Positions 37,206 through 46,550 of a DNA stretch of 64,000 nt are shown here, piece by piece. The stretch's first letter is position 1. Each line of letters begins with the position of its first letter. The notes beneath the pieces were generated by a model. The model was not told the DNA's origin. It made no database searches and saw only the letters and a program-made list of their open reading frames with translations. Source of the DNA: Methylosinus trichosporium OB3b (GTDB lineage Bacteria > Pseudomonadota > Alphaproteobacteria > Rhizobiales > Beijerinckiaceae); the NCBI RefSeq assembly GCF_002752655.1, contig NZ_CP023738.1, positions 1 to 64,000 of the forward strand. Reading direction: 5' to 3'. The position numbers were made by a program, and so were the translations under genes.

Positions 37206-40200
37206 ATGCACGGGACCGTGACGGATCACGACGGCGACCTCGTCGCCATCATCGGAATGGCGGCGCGGCTGCCCGGCGCCGCCGATGTCGACGCCTTCTG
37301 GCGCAATCAGCTCGAAGGTCTCTGCGCCATCACGCGGCAGGACGCCGCGGCGCTGCGCGCGGCCGGCTTCTCCGACGCGGATCTTGCCGACCCGCGCCTC
37401 GCGCCGGCATTCGGCGTTCTCGATGGCGTCGCCGATTTCGACGCCCGCTTCTTCGGCTATCCGCCGGCGCGGGCGCAGTCGCTCGATCCGCAGCAGCGGC
37501 TGCTGCTCGAGGTCGCCTGGCATGCGCTCGAGCACGCCGGCTACGGCCCGGGGACCATAGAGGGCAGCATCGGCGCCTATCTCTCGATCGCGCAGAGCGG
37601 CTATCCGGCGCCCGCCGCGACCGATGTCGCCGACGCTTTCTTCGAGCTGACATCGCGCGACAAGGATTATGCGGCCTCGCGCGTCGCCTATAAGCTCGAC
37701 CTCACAGGGCCGAGCCTGATGATTCAATCGGCTTCCTCCGGCTCGCTGGCCGCCGTCCACGCCGCCGCCGAGGCGCTGATCGGCGGCCAATGCGACATGG
37801 CCATCGCCGGCGGCTGCTCCATCGCTCTGCCACAGGGCGCCTATCGCCATGCGCCGGGCCTGATGCTTTCAGCCACGGGCGTCTGCCGCGCCTTCGACGC
37901 CGCCGCCGACGGCGCCGTGCCGGGAAGCGGGCTCGGCGTCGTCGTGTTGAAGCTGCTCCGCGACGCGCTCGCCGACGGCGATGCGATCTATGCGGTCATT
38001 CGCGGCTCGGCGCTCAACAATGACGGCGCGAATAAATCCGATTATCTCGCGCCGGGCGTCGCGGGACAGGCGCGCGTCATCGGCGAGGCGCTGGCCGCCG
38101 CCGGCGTCGCGGCGGAGACGATCGGCTATGTCGAGACCCATGGCACGGCGACGCCGATCGGCGATCCGATCGAGATTCGCGCGCTGGCCCGCGCCTTCGA
38201 GGGCGTCGCGACGCCTTGCGCGCTCGGCGCGCTGAAGCCGTCGATCGGCCATCTGCATGTGGCGAGCGGCGTCGCCGGCCTCATCCGCGCGGCGCTCGCC
38301 GTTCATCATGGCGTGCTGCCGCCGACCCTCGGCTTCTCGGCGCCCAATCCGGAACTTTCGCTCGAGACGACGCCCTTCTACATCAACACATCGCTGTCGC
38401 CCTGGCCCAAGCCCGGCCCGCGTCGCGCCGGCGTCAGCGCTTTCGGCCTCGGCGGAACCAATGTGCATGTCGTGCTCGAGCAGGCGCCCGCGCGCCCGCG
38501 CGAGCGGCTTCGCCAAGCTCCGCGCCTGCCGCTCCTTCTCTCCGCCAAGACGCCGCGCGCCCTCGAGGCGATGGCGCGCGATCTCGCCGCGCATCTGCGC
38601 GCAGCGCCGGCCATCGATCTCGTCGATGTCGCCTTCACGCTCGCCATGGGGCGCCAGCGCTTCGCGCATCGTCTCGCCATCGCCTGCGCCAGCCGCGAGG
38701 AGGCGATCGAGGCGCTCTCATCCGCGCGTGAGGTCGTCGGCGAAGGGCCGATGCTCGACGCTGCGAGCCTGTGGCTCACGGGCGAAAGAGTGGATTGGGC
38801 GCCGCTGTTTCGCGATCTCGACGCGCGCCGCATTCCGCTTCCGCTCTATCCGTTCGAGCGCGCGCGCCATTGGATCGAGACGCCGGCGCGACCGACCACG
38901 CCGCGCCCGCACGACACTCTGGAGGAGGCCCGCGATCTATTTGCCCGCGTGCTGAAGCTGCCCCCGGAGGATCTCGACCCCGACGCCAATTATGAGAGCT
39001 TCGGCGTCGACTCGCTGCTCGTCGGCAGCATCACGCAAAAGCTGCGCGAGCGCTATCCGAGCCTGCGCTCCACCGTGCTCTTCGAGCACAACAGCCTGCG
39101 CCGCCTCGCCGCGCATCTCGAGGGCGTCGAACGGAGCGACGCCGAAGATGGCGCAAATGCACACATCCTCGCCCCCTCGACGTCATGGCCGGGCTTGTCC
39201 CGGCCATCCACGCCGACACGCCGAGGCGTCTCGCAAGGTTGGCGTGATATCGACGTTCCGGCGAGTTCTCCCGAGCCCTGCCGAGACGTCGCCCGACGCG
39301 AGCTGAACGCCGACGACGGCAGGCGTTTTCCTCCCGTTTCGCAGCGGCTCGGCGTGGATGGCAGGGACGAGCCCGGCCATGACGGCGGCAGGGTTTCGCT
39401 ATGTGTGAATCCGACAGCCGCTCGAGAGGGAGATGGTGGGGGCGGCGCCGCTTGCGAGCCGATCGCCATCATCGGCATGGCCGGCCGCTATCCTGGCGCG
39501 CGCGATCTCGCCGCGTTCTGGGACAATCTCCAGAACGGGCGCGACAGCATAAGCGAGGCGCCGGCGGATCGCTGGGACATCCGCGACAGCGTCGATCCGC
39601 AGCGCAAGGACAAGAGCTACACGCGTTGGGGCGGCTTCCTTACCGATGTCGACGCATTCGACGCGCTGTTCTTCGGCGTCTCGCCGCGCGAGGCGCGGCT
39701 CATCGATCCGCAGCAGCGCCTTTTCCTCGAATGCGCCTGGGCGGCGCTCGAGGACGCCGGCTACACGCGCCGCGGCCTCGAGGAGAGCGCGGGCGGCGTC
39801 GGCGTCTTCGCCGGAGCGATGCATGCGCCTTATCGGCTGGTCGGATTCGACGCCGTCGCGGCCGGCGTCCCCGTGCAGTCCAATCATTGGTCGATCGCCA
39901 ATCGCGTCTCCTACGCCTTCGATTTTTCAGGACCGAGCTTCGCTATCGACTCGGCCTGCTCCTCCTCGCTGACCGCGATCCATCTCGCCTGCGAGAGTCT
40001 TCGTCGCGGTGAATGCGGCGCCGCGCTCGCCGGCGGCGTCAATCTCGTGCTGCATCCGCAGCAGCCTTTGGAACTCTGCCGCGCCGGCATGCTCTCGCAT
40101 GGGCCGGCGACCCGCGCCTTCGGCGACGGCGGCGACGGCTTCGTGCAGGGCGAGGGCGTCGGCATCGTGCTGCTGAAGCCGCTCGCCGCGGCGCTCGCCG

Positions 40201-43200
40201 ATGGGGACTCGATCCGCGCGGTCATTCTCGGCTCGGCGATCAACGCCGGCGGCAAGACCTCCGGCTACACCGTCCCCAATCCGCGCGCGCAGTCGCAAGT
40301 GGTGACGCGCGCGCTACGAAGCGCGGGCGCCCCGCCCGCGAGCATTTCTTACGTCGAATGCCATGGCACCGGCACGAGCCTCGGCGATCCGATCGAGATC
40401 GCCGGCCTCGCCGACGCGCTTTCCGAGGGCCGCGCCGCGCCCTGCGCGCTCGGCTCGGTGAAGTCCAACATCGGCCATCTCGAAGCCGCCGCCGGAATCG
40501 CCGGCCTGACCAAGGCCGTGCTGCAATTGCAACATGGGCGGATCGTCCCCTCGCTGCATGCGAGCCCGCCCAATCCGAAGATCGATTTTTCGCTCGGCCC
40601 GTTTCGCGTGGCGCAGCAGCTCGAAGACTGGGACGGCGACGGCCCGCGCCGCGCCGGCGTCAGTTCCTTCGGCGCCGGCGGCGCCAATGCGCATATCGTG
40701 CTGGAGGCGGCGCCGGAGCCCGCGCCGACCACGGCGTCTTCCGGCCCCTGGCTCGTCCCCTTGTCGGCGCGCGATCCGGAACGGCTCGCCCTGATGGCGC
40801 GCAGCCTGCGTGAGCGGCTTGCCTCGGGCGTGGATCTCGCCGATGTCGCCTATACGCTCGGCGTCGGCCGCGAGGCGATGGAAGCGCGCTTCGCCGTCGT
40901 CGTCGCCGATCGCGCGGAATTGCTGCGCGCGCTGGAGCGGCCGCTCGCCTTGGCGCAGGCCGGCGCGGCTGATGCGACGGCGCTGGCGCGCGCGCTGGAG
41001 CGCCGCGACCTCCACGCGCTCGCCGAATTGTGGATGCAGGGCGCGACAATCGATTTCGCGCGGCTCTATGACGGCGAGACACGGCGCCGCGTGAGCCTGC
41101 CCGGTCATCCGCTGCTGCGCGAGCGCCATTGGCTGCCGGAGGCCCCGCGCCGCCTTCTCGGCGAGGCGACTCCGACGCTGAGCGCCGAGGCGCGCTGGCC
41201 GCTCACCATCGTTGCGACCGATAAGATCCTGGCGGAGCATCGGGTCGACGGCGTTCCGACGCTGCCGGGCGTCGCCTCGATCCTCTGCGCGACGGAAGCA
41301 ATGGAGCGGCTCGGCCGCGCGCCACTGTTCGGCCTGCGCGGGCTCACCTGGCTGCGCCCGCTCGCGGTCGAGGACGGGTCCTTCGCCGCCGAGTGCCGCC
41401 TGTCGCCGGCGGCGGAAGGGCTGCGCTTCGATCTCCTGCGCGGCGAGGTCGTCCACGCCACCGGCGCGATCATCGAGCAGCCGCCGACTCGGGACCGCGA
41501 GCCTTCAGGCTCGCATTTTCCTGCGAGTCCGGACGCTCCCTCGCACCCCGGCGAAGCTCTTTACGAGCGCCTCGCCGCGCGCGGCCTCGTCTATGGCGAG
41601 GCCTTCCGCCGCATCGAGAGCTACGCCGTCTCCGGCGCGCAGGCGACGGCGGTCGCGCAGGCCGGCGAGGGCGCCGCGGCGGCCGGCTTCCTCGATTGCG
41701 TGCTGCAGCTCACCGCGGCGCTGATCGAGGAGGAGGGGCCGCTGCTGCCCTTCGCAGTCGAGGAGGCGCTGATCCTGCGCCGCCCTTCGGGGCGCTGCCG
41801 CATCGCCGTCCGCCGCGCCGAGGGCGAGTCCTCGCCCGGCCTCGTCCGCTTCGACGCCGTCGTCGAGGATGAATCGGGCGCGCTCTGCCTCGTCTTCCGC
41901 GATCTCGCCGGCCGGCTGCTGGCGACGCGGCCGGCGGCTCCGCAGCCGCGCGGCGTCATGAGCCGGCTGTTCGGAAATCGAGCCGCGGCCGTGCGCGAGC
42001 CGATCGCCTTGCCCGAGCCGCCGCCCTTCTTCGAGCCGAGCTGGCGCGAGGCGCCCGCGTCTTTGACGCCTGGCGCGCGCGCGAAGGCGCCGCTGCTCCT
42101 CGGCGCCGAGGAGCAGCCACTGATGCGCGCGGCTGTCGCAACGCTGCCGAAGACGGATTGCGACGAAGATGCGGAGGGCGTCCTCTTCCTCTGCGAGGAG
42201 AATGAAGCGGCGCTCGATCGCCTCTTCGCGCTCGTCGGCGAGCGCGCCCGGCGCGGGTCCGGCGCGCCGTTCGATCTCACGCTTCTCGGTCATTGCGCCG
42301 ATGGCCGGCCCTCGCCGTGGATCGCCGCGGCGATGGGCCTCGCGCGCGTCGCCGCTCATGAATTCCCGGCCTGGCGCGTGCGCTGTCATCTGGTCGAGAC
42401 GCCGGCCGATGTCGCCGCTGCGCTCGCCGATCCGGGCGATTCGCTCGGGCGCGAAATCCTGTGGCGCGACGGGCGGCGCTTCGTGCGCGCGCTGCATCCC
42501 GTCGCCCCTGCGGCGCCGCGGCCGGCCTTCCGACCGGGCGGCGTCACTTTCATCCTCGGCGGCATCGGCGGCATCGGCCTCGCGCTCGCTGCGCATGTCG
42601 CGACGCGCCACGGCGGCAGGGTGGCGCTGTTCGGACGCACGCCGCCGGGCGCGGACGTGCAACGCCGGCTCGAGGCGCTCGGCGGCATCGTCGAATTTTT
42701 CGCCGCCGACGCCTGCGATCCCGTCTCGATGCGCCGCGCCATCGCTGCGGCGAAGGCGCGTCTCGGCGCGCCCACGGGCGCGATCCATGCGGCGATGGTG
42801 ATGCGCGACCAGTCGCTGACGCAGATGACGGCCGAGACCTTCCACGCCGCGCTCGATGTGAAGACCCGCGGCGCCGAGAATTTCGTCGCGGCGCTCGCGG
42901 GCGACGCGCTCGACTGGCTCTCCTTCTTCTCCTCCGCCAATTCCTTCGCCGCCAATGCAGGGCAGGCGAATTATGTCGCCGGCTGCGCCTTCGTCGACGC
43001 TTTCGCGAAGGTCGCCGCGGCGCGTCTCGGCTGCCCGGCGCCGGTGATCAATTGGGGTTTTTGGGGCGAGGTCGGGCGAGTGGCGGACCCCGCCTATCAC
43101 GCCCGTCTCGCCCGTCAGGGCGTGCAGCCGATCGCCACTGCGGAAGGGCTGGCGGCGATCGAGCGCGCGCTCGGCGGCGCATCCGCACAACTCCTCGTGC

Positions 43201-46200
43201 TGAAGGCGGAGGAGAAGGTTCTGCGCAGCCTCGGCGTCGAGACCTCCGCGGTCGACGCCGCGCTCGAGGAACATGCGGCGCTCGATGCGCTCACCCGCGA
43301 CTTCGTCGCGGCCTTCGCCGCGCGCAATGCGGACGCTCTGCGCGAGACGCAGCCCCGCCTCGCCGCAATGGCGGCCGCCATCGCCGATCTGGCGCGCCGG
43401 GCGGGGCCGCTCGTCTCGCCGTCGGAGCTCGACGAGCAGGCGGCCGCTTTCGAAGCCGCGCATCCCGATCTTCGGCCGCATGTGACGCTGCTGCGTCGCT
43501 GCGTCGACAATTACGCGGAAGTGCTGCGCGGCGAGCGGACGGCGACCGAGGTGATGTTTCCGAACGCCTCGACCAGCCTCGTCGAAGGGATTTATCGCGG
43601 CGACCGGCTGACGGCGCATTGCAACGCCGAGGTTGCTCGCGTGGTGGCGGAGGCCGCCGCTCGCGCGCAGGGACGGAAGGCGCGCATCCTCGAGGTCGGC
43701 GCCGGCACCGGCGGCACGAGCGAAGCGGTGCTCGCCGCGCTCTCGGCCGGCGGCGTCGCGGCGGATTATCTCTACACCGACGTCTCGCGCGCCTTCGCGC
43801 TGCATGGCGAGCAGCGCTTTTCGAGCCGCTATCCCTTCGTTCGCTTCGGCGCCTATGACCTCGCCCGCGATCCCGCCGAACAGGGCCTCGCGCCCGGCGG
43901 CTTCGACATCGTGCTCGGCGCCAATGTGGTCCATGTGACCTCCGATCTCGAGGAGACCGGCGCGCGGCTCCGGTCGCTGCTCGCGCCGGGCGGCGCGCTG
44001 GTGCTCTATGAGATGACGGCGCCGCCGGATTTCGCCATCGCCACTTTCGGCCTGCTCGACGGCTGGTGGGGCTTTGCCGATGCGCGCCTGCCGCATACGC
44101 CGCTGCTCGACGCGCCGGGCTGGGCGCGCCGCCTGCGCGCCGCGGGCTTCGCCGATGTGCGACTCGAAGGGATCGGCGGCGCGCGGCCCGAGGAGTTCCG
44201 CCACACGGTGATCGTCGCGACGGCGCCCGTGGCGGCGGCGCGCGCGGATACACTGGTCGAGGCGGTTCGCGCCGTGGCGGCGAAGACGCTGGAGATGCGG
44301 CCCGAGCAGCTGCGGCCCGATCGCAGCTTCGCCGATTATGGCGCGGATTCGCTGATCAGCGTCGATCTGGTCGCGGCGCTGTCGGAACGTTTCGGCGTCG
44401 CCCTCAAGCCGACGATCCTGTTCAGCCACCCGACCGCCGAGGCGTTGGCCGAGCATTTGGCTGCGCATCATGGGGTAGTTCCCCCTCCCTCACCCTCCCC
44501 CGCTCCGCGGGAGAGGGCGGCGTGCGAGGCGCCGCGAGCCGCCGATGAAGCGCGCAGCGCTGTCGCACGCGCCCATTCTGGCCCCCCCGCGACGTCATGG
44601 CCGAGCTTGTCCCGGCCATCCACGCCCGTAAGCCGAGGCGTCGCCCGACGCGAGCCGACCTCCATCGACAGCGGGTGTACTCCCCATATTGCCCAGCGGC
44701 TCGGCGTGGATGGCCGGGACAAGCCCGGCCATCACGGCAGCGGGGTCGCGCGATATGTGAATCCGATAGCGCCAAACGGGGGAGCGGCGAGGAGGGGGCG
44801 CGCCTCGGCCTGGGACGACGACATCGCCATCATCGGCCTCTCCGGCCGTTTCCCGGGCGCAGAGACCATCGCCGCTTTCGAGGCGGCGATCATCGCCGGC
44901 CGTGACGCGGTCGGCCCGCCGCCGGCCGATCGCTGGGACCATGCGGCGATTTATGATCCGACGCCGGGCCGGCCGGGGAAAACCCTTTGTCCCGCCGGCG
45001 GCTTCCTCGATCGTATCGACCTCTTCGATCCGCTGTTCTTCAACCTGTCGCCGGCGGACGCCGCGGCGATGGACCCGCAGCAGCGGCTCTTCCTCGAGGA
45101 GGCTTGGCGCGCGCTCGAGGACGCCGGCTATGGCGGGCCGCATCCGAGCCGCAGGCGCTGCGGCGTCTTCGTCGGCTGCGCGGCGGGGGATTACGAGAGC
45201 CTGCTGCGCCGCCGCGGCCGCCTGCCCGACGCGCAGAGCTTCATCGGCAATTCGGCCTCCATGCTCGCCGGCCGCGTCGCCTATCGGCTCGATCTCAACG
45301 GTCCCTCGCTGTCGGTCGACACCGCCTGCTCCTCCTCGCTCGTCGCCGTGCAGCTCGCCTGCGAGAGCCTGATGCGCCGCGAGACCGACATGGCGCTGGC
45401 CGGCGGCGTCGCGGTGATGACCACCCCAGATTTCTATATCGCGGGCAGCGGGGCCGGCATGCTGTCGCCGAGCGGCCGTTGCCGCACGCTGGACGCGAGC
45501 GCCGACGGCTTCGTCCCCGGCGAGGCGGTGGGCGCGATCGTGCTGAAGCGCCGCGCCGATGCGAAACGCGACGGCGATTCCATCGTCGCGCTCATCAAGG
45601 GCGCGGCCGTCAATCAGGACGGGACCAGCAATGGCGTCACCGCGCCGAACGGCAAGGCGCAGACGGCGCTGATCGAGCTCGCGCAGCAACGTTTCGCGCT
45701 GCCCCCCGAGACGCTCGGCTATGTCGAGCTGCACGGCACCGGCACGACGCTCGGCGATCCGATCGAGATCGAGGCGCTGAAAGCGGCGTTCGGGGCGGCG
45801 GCGGCGGGCTGCGCCATCGGCTCGGTCAAGGCCAATATCGGCCATTGCCTCGCGGCGGCCGGGATCGCCGGGCTGATCAAGCTCGCGCTGCTGCTGCGGC
45901 GCGGCGTGGTTTCGCCGGCGCTGCATTTCGCCCGCGCCAATCCGCATATCGGCGCCGATTGCGGCGGCTTCCTCGTTCCGCGCGAAACGAGCCCCTGGCC
46001 GCAACGCGGAGGGCCGCGGCGCGGCGCCGTCAACAGCTTCGGCTTTTCCGGGACCAATGCGCATCTCGTGCTCGAGGCGGCGCCGGAGCCGGCTCCCGCC
46101 GCGACTTCGGAAGACTGGCGCCTCGCCGTCTTCTCGGCGCGCAGCGAGGCGGCGCTGCAGCGCCTGCTCGCGAGCATGGCCGAGTGGCTGCGCGCGGACG

Positions 46201-46550
46201 GCGGCCGCACGTCCTTCTTCGATATTTGCGCGACGCTGGCGCAGGGCCGCACCCATTTCGACCATCGCGCCGCCGTGCCGGCGCGCGACTCCGCCGGTCT
46301 CGCGACCGCTCTGGCGCAGGGCGAGACGCAAGCCGCGCCGCCCGCGCTGCGCGAGGCCCGCTCGGTCTATCTTTCCGGCGGCGCGCCCGATTGGGACGCA
46401 CTGTTCCCGCCGGGCCGTTTCCGCCGCGTGTCGCTGCCGACCTATTCGTTCGAGCGCCGGCGCTGCTGGCCGCAGGACGAGCCGGCGGAGCGGACCGGCG
46501 CCGTCAGCCTTTTGGAGGCCGTGCTGCAAGATCTCGGAGCCGCCTCGTGA
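37206..46550 (+). CDS. Trans-AT PKS (PKS-B): KS(Ser)-ACP / KS-DH-KR-MT-ACP / KS
   Basis: The 3114-residue protein starts with KS3 (10-430), whose active-site cysteine is replaced by Ser177 (IQSASSGSL) while His312 and His349 remain. ACP4 (Ser603) follows, then a translated repeat linker (about 650-740). The next module has KS4 (751-1174; Cys918, His1053, His1091; with the trans-AT-like SNHWSIANRVSY), DH (1313-1595; His1345 in HRVDGVPTLP, Asp1497), KR (1620-2010; Ser1910, Tyr1923), C-methyltransferase (2060-2350, ILEVGAGTGG) and ACP5 (Ser2382). A second repeat linker (about 2425-2535) leads to KS5 (2538-2970; Cys2708, His2843, His2880), with no AT anywhere. The ATG at 37206 has GGGAG upstream. 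The stop overlaps the PKS-C GTG start, and the protein ends just after KS5, so that module is completed by PKS-C. Confidence 0.93.
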   Translation: MHGTVTDHDGDLVAIIGMAARLPGAADVDAFWRNQLEGLCAITRQDAAALRAAGFSDADLADPRLAPAFGVLDGVADFDARFFGYPPARAQSLDPQQRLLLEVAWHALEHAGYGPGTIEGSIGAYLSIAQSGYPAPAATDVADAFFELTSRDKDYAASRVAYKLDLTGPSLMIQSASSGSLAAVHAAAEALIGGQCDMAIAGGCSIALPQGAYRHAPGLMLSATGVCRAFDAAADGAVPGSGLGVVVLKLLRDALADGDAIYAVIRGSALNNDGANKSDYLAPGVAGQARVIGEALAAAGVAAETIGYVETHGTATPIGDPIEIRALARAFEGVATPCALGALKPSIGHLHVASGVAGLIRAALAVHHGVLPPTLGFSAPNPELSLETTPFYINTSLSPWPKPGPRRAGVSAFGLGGTNVHVVLEQAPARPRERLRQAPRLPLLLSAKTPRALEAMARDLAAHLRAAPAIDLVDVAFTLAMGRQRFAHRLAIACASREEAIEALSSAREVVGEGPMLDAASLWLTGERVDWAPLFRDLDARRIPLPLYPFERARHWIETPARPTTPRPHDTLEEARDLFARVLKLPPEDLDPDANYESFGVDSLLVGSITQKLRERYPSLRSTVLFEHNSLRRLAAHLEGVERSDAEDGANAHILAPSTSWPGLSRPSTPTRRGVSQGWRDIDVPASSPEPCRDVARRELNADDGRRFPPVSQRLGVDGRDEPGHDGGRVSLCVNPTAAREGDGGGGAACEPIAIIGMAGRYPGARDLAAFWDNLQNGRDSISEAPADRWDIRDSVDPQRKDKSYTRWGGFLTDVDAFDALFFGVSPREARLIDPQQRLFLECAWAALEDAGYTRRGLEESAGGVGVFAGAMHAPYRLVGFDAVAAGVPVQSNHWSIANRVSYAFDFSGPSFAIDSACSSSLTAIHLACESLRRGECGAALAGGVNLVLHPQQPLELCRAGMLSHGPATRAFGDGGDGFVQGEGVGIVLLKPLAAALADGDSIRAVILGSAINAGGKTSGYTVPNPRAQSQVVTRALRSAGAPPASISYVECHGTGTSLGDPIEIAGLADALSEGRAAPCALGSVKSNIGHLEAAAGIAGLTKAVLQLQHGRIVPSLHASPPNPKIDFSLGPFRVAQQLEDWDGDGPRRAGVSSFGAGGANAHIVLEAAPEPAPTTASSGPWLVPLSARDPERLALMARSLRERLASGVDLADVAYTLGVGREAMEARFAVVVADRAELLRALERPLALAQAGAADATALARALERRDLHALAELWMQGATIDFARLYDGETRRRVSLPGHPLLRERHWLPEAPRRLLGEATPTLSAEARWPLTIVATDKILAEHRVDGVPTLPGVASILCATEAMERLGRAPLFGLRGLTWLRPLAVEDGSFAAECRLSPAAEGLRFDLLRGEVVHATGAIIEQPPTRDREPSGSHFPASPDAPSHPGEALYERLAARGLVYGEAFRRIESYAVSGAQATAVAQAGEGAAAAGFLDCVLQLTAALIEEEGPLLPFAVEEALILRRPSGRCRIAVRRAEGESSPGLVRFDAVVEDESGALCLVFRDLAGRLLATRPAAPQPRGVMSRLFGNRAAAVREPIALPEPPPFFEPSWREAPASLTPGARAKAPLLLGAEEQPLMRAAVATLPKTDCDEDAEGVLFLCEENEAALDRLFALVGERARRGSGAPFDLTLLGHCADGRPSPWIAAAMGLARVAAHEFPAWRVRCHLVETPADVAAALADPGDSLGREILWRDGRRFVRALHPVAPAAPRPAFRPGGVTFILGGIGGIGLALAAHVATRHGGRVALFGRTPPGADVQRRLEALGGIVEFFAADACDPVSMRRAIAAAKARLGAPTGAIHAAMVMRDQSLTQMTAETFHAALDVKTRGAENFVAALAGDALDWLSFFSSANSFAANAGQANYVAGCAFVDAFAKVAAARLGCPAPVINWGFWGEVGRVADPAYHARLARQGVQPIATAEGLAAIERALGGASAQLLVLKAEEKVLRSLGVETSAVDAALEEHAALDALTRDFVAAFAARNADALRETQPRLAAMAAAIADLARRAGPLVSPSELDEQAAAFEAAHPDLRPHVTLLRRCVDNYAEVLRGERTATEVMFPNASTSLVEGIYRGDRLTAHCNAEVARVVAEAAARAQGRKARILEVGAGTGGTSEAVLAALSAGGVAADYLYTDVSRAFALHGEQRFSSRYPFVRFGAYDLARDPAEQGLAPGGFDIVLGANVVHVTSDLEETGARLRSLLAPGGALVLYEMTAPPDFAIATFGLLDGWWGFADARLPHTPLLDAPGWARRLRAAGFADVRLEGIGGARPEEFRHTVIVATAPVAAARADTLVEAVRAVAAKTLEMRPEQLRPDRSFADYGADSLISVDLVAALSERFGVALKPTILFSHPTAEALAEHLAAHHGVVPPPSPSPAPRERAACEAPRAADEARSAVARAHSGPPATSWPSLSRPSTPVSRGVARREPTSIDSGCTPHIAQRLGVDGRDKPGHHGSGVARYVNPIAPNGGAARRGRASAWDDDIAIIGLSGRFPGAETIAAFEAAIIAGRDAVGPPPADRWDHAAIYDPTPGRPGKTLCPAGGFLDRIDLFDPLFFNLSPADAAAMDPQQRLFLEEAWRALEDAGYGGPHPSRRRCGVFVGCAAGDYESLLRRRGRLPDAQSFIGNSASMLAGRVAYRLDLNGPSLSVDTACSSSLVAVQLACESLMRRETDMALAGGVAVMTTPDFYIAGSGAGMLSPSGRCRTLDASADGFVPGEAVGAIVLKRRADAKRDGDSIVALIKGAAVNQDGTSNGVTAPNGKAQTALIELAQQRFALPPETLGYVELHGTGTTLGDPIEIEALKAAFGAAAAGCAIGSVKANIGHCLAAAGIAGLIKLALLLRRGVVSPALHFARANPHIGADCGGFLVPRETSPWPQRGGPRRGAVNSFGFSGTNAHLVLEAAPEPAPAATSEDWRLAVFSARSEAALQRLLASMAEWLRADGGRTSFFDICATLAQGRTHFDHRAAVPARDSAGLATALAQGETQAAPPALREARSVYLSGGAPDWDALFPPGRFRRVSLPTYSFERRRCWPQDEPAERTGAVSLLEAVLQDLGAAS
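39152..39415. repeat. Long inverted-repeat element 2, translated inside PKS-B
   Basis: The left terminal repeat begins at 39182 and the right one ends at 39383; they match over about 36 bp with two mismatches. The flanks (from about 39152 and to about 39415) are also shared with the other copies. The peptide read through is SWPGLSRPSTPTRRG ... LGVDGRDEPGHD, a linker of about 90 residues between ACP4 and KS4. Confidence 0.85.
41491..41545. repeat. REP-like palindrome inside the DH domain of PKS-B
   Basis: A perfect GCGAGCCTTCAGGCTCGC lies at 41497-41514; with flanking bases it matches the copy between ureD and ureA over about 25 bp. It is translated in frame as part of [23 protein letters not shown], an extra loop between the two catalytic residues of the DH. 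Confidence 0.8.
44487..44770. repeat. GC-rich palindrome plus long inverted-repeat element 3, translated inside PKS-B
   Basis: A short element with CCCTCCCCCGCTCCGCGGGA-type symmetry (about 44495-44545) is followed by a third copy of the long inverted-repeat element. Its terminal repeats are 44594-44626 and 44703-44735, 33 bp each with two mismatches. The right flank resembles that of copy 2 (TATGTGAATCCGA). All of it is read in frame as the linker between ACP5 and KS5. Confidence 0.8.

Noticed and set aside
41505..44471. A 988-codon minus-strand frame, with similar long ones at 51203-53785, 56425-59571 and 60911-63862
   Set aside because: All are mirror frames of DH/KR/MT/KS domains on the plus strand and show no family motifs.
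30198..44770. Insertion sequences or transposons in the PKS genes
   Set aside because: The repeats have inverted ends but encode no transposase and stay in the PKS reading frame; they are non-autonomous palindromic repeats at most.
44987..46546. Extension of the PKS-C frame upstream over KS5 of PKS-B
   Set aside because: The sequence there is low-complexity arginine-rich translation in the wrong frame; real homology starts at the GTG at 46547.
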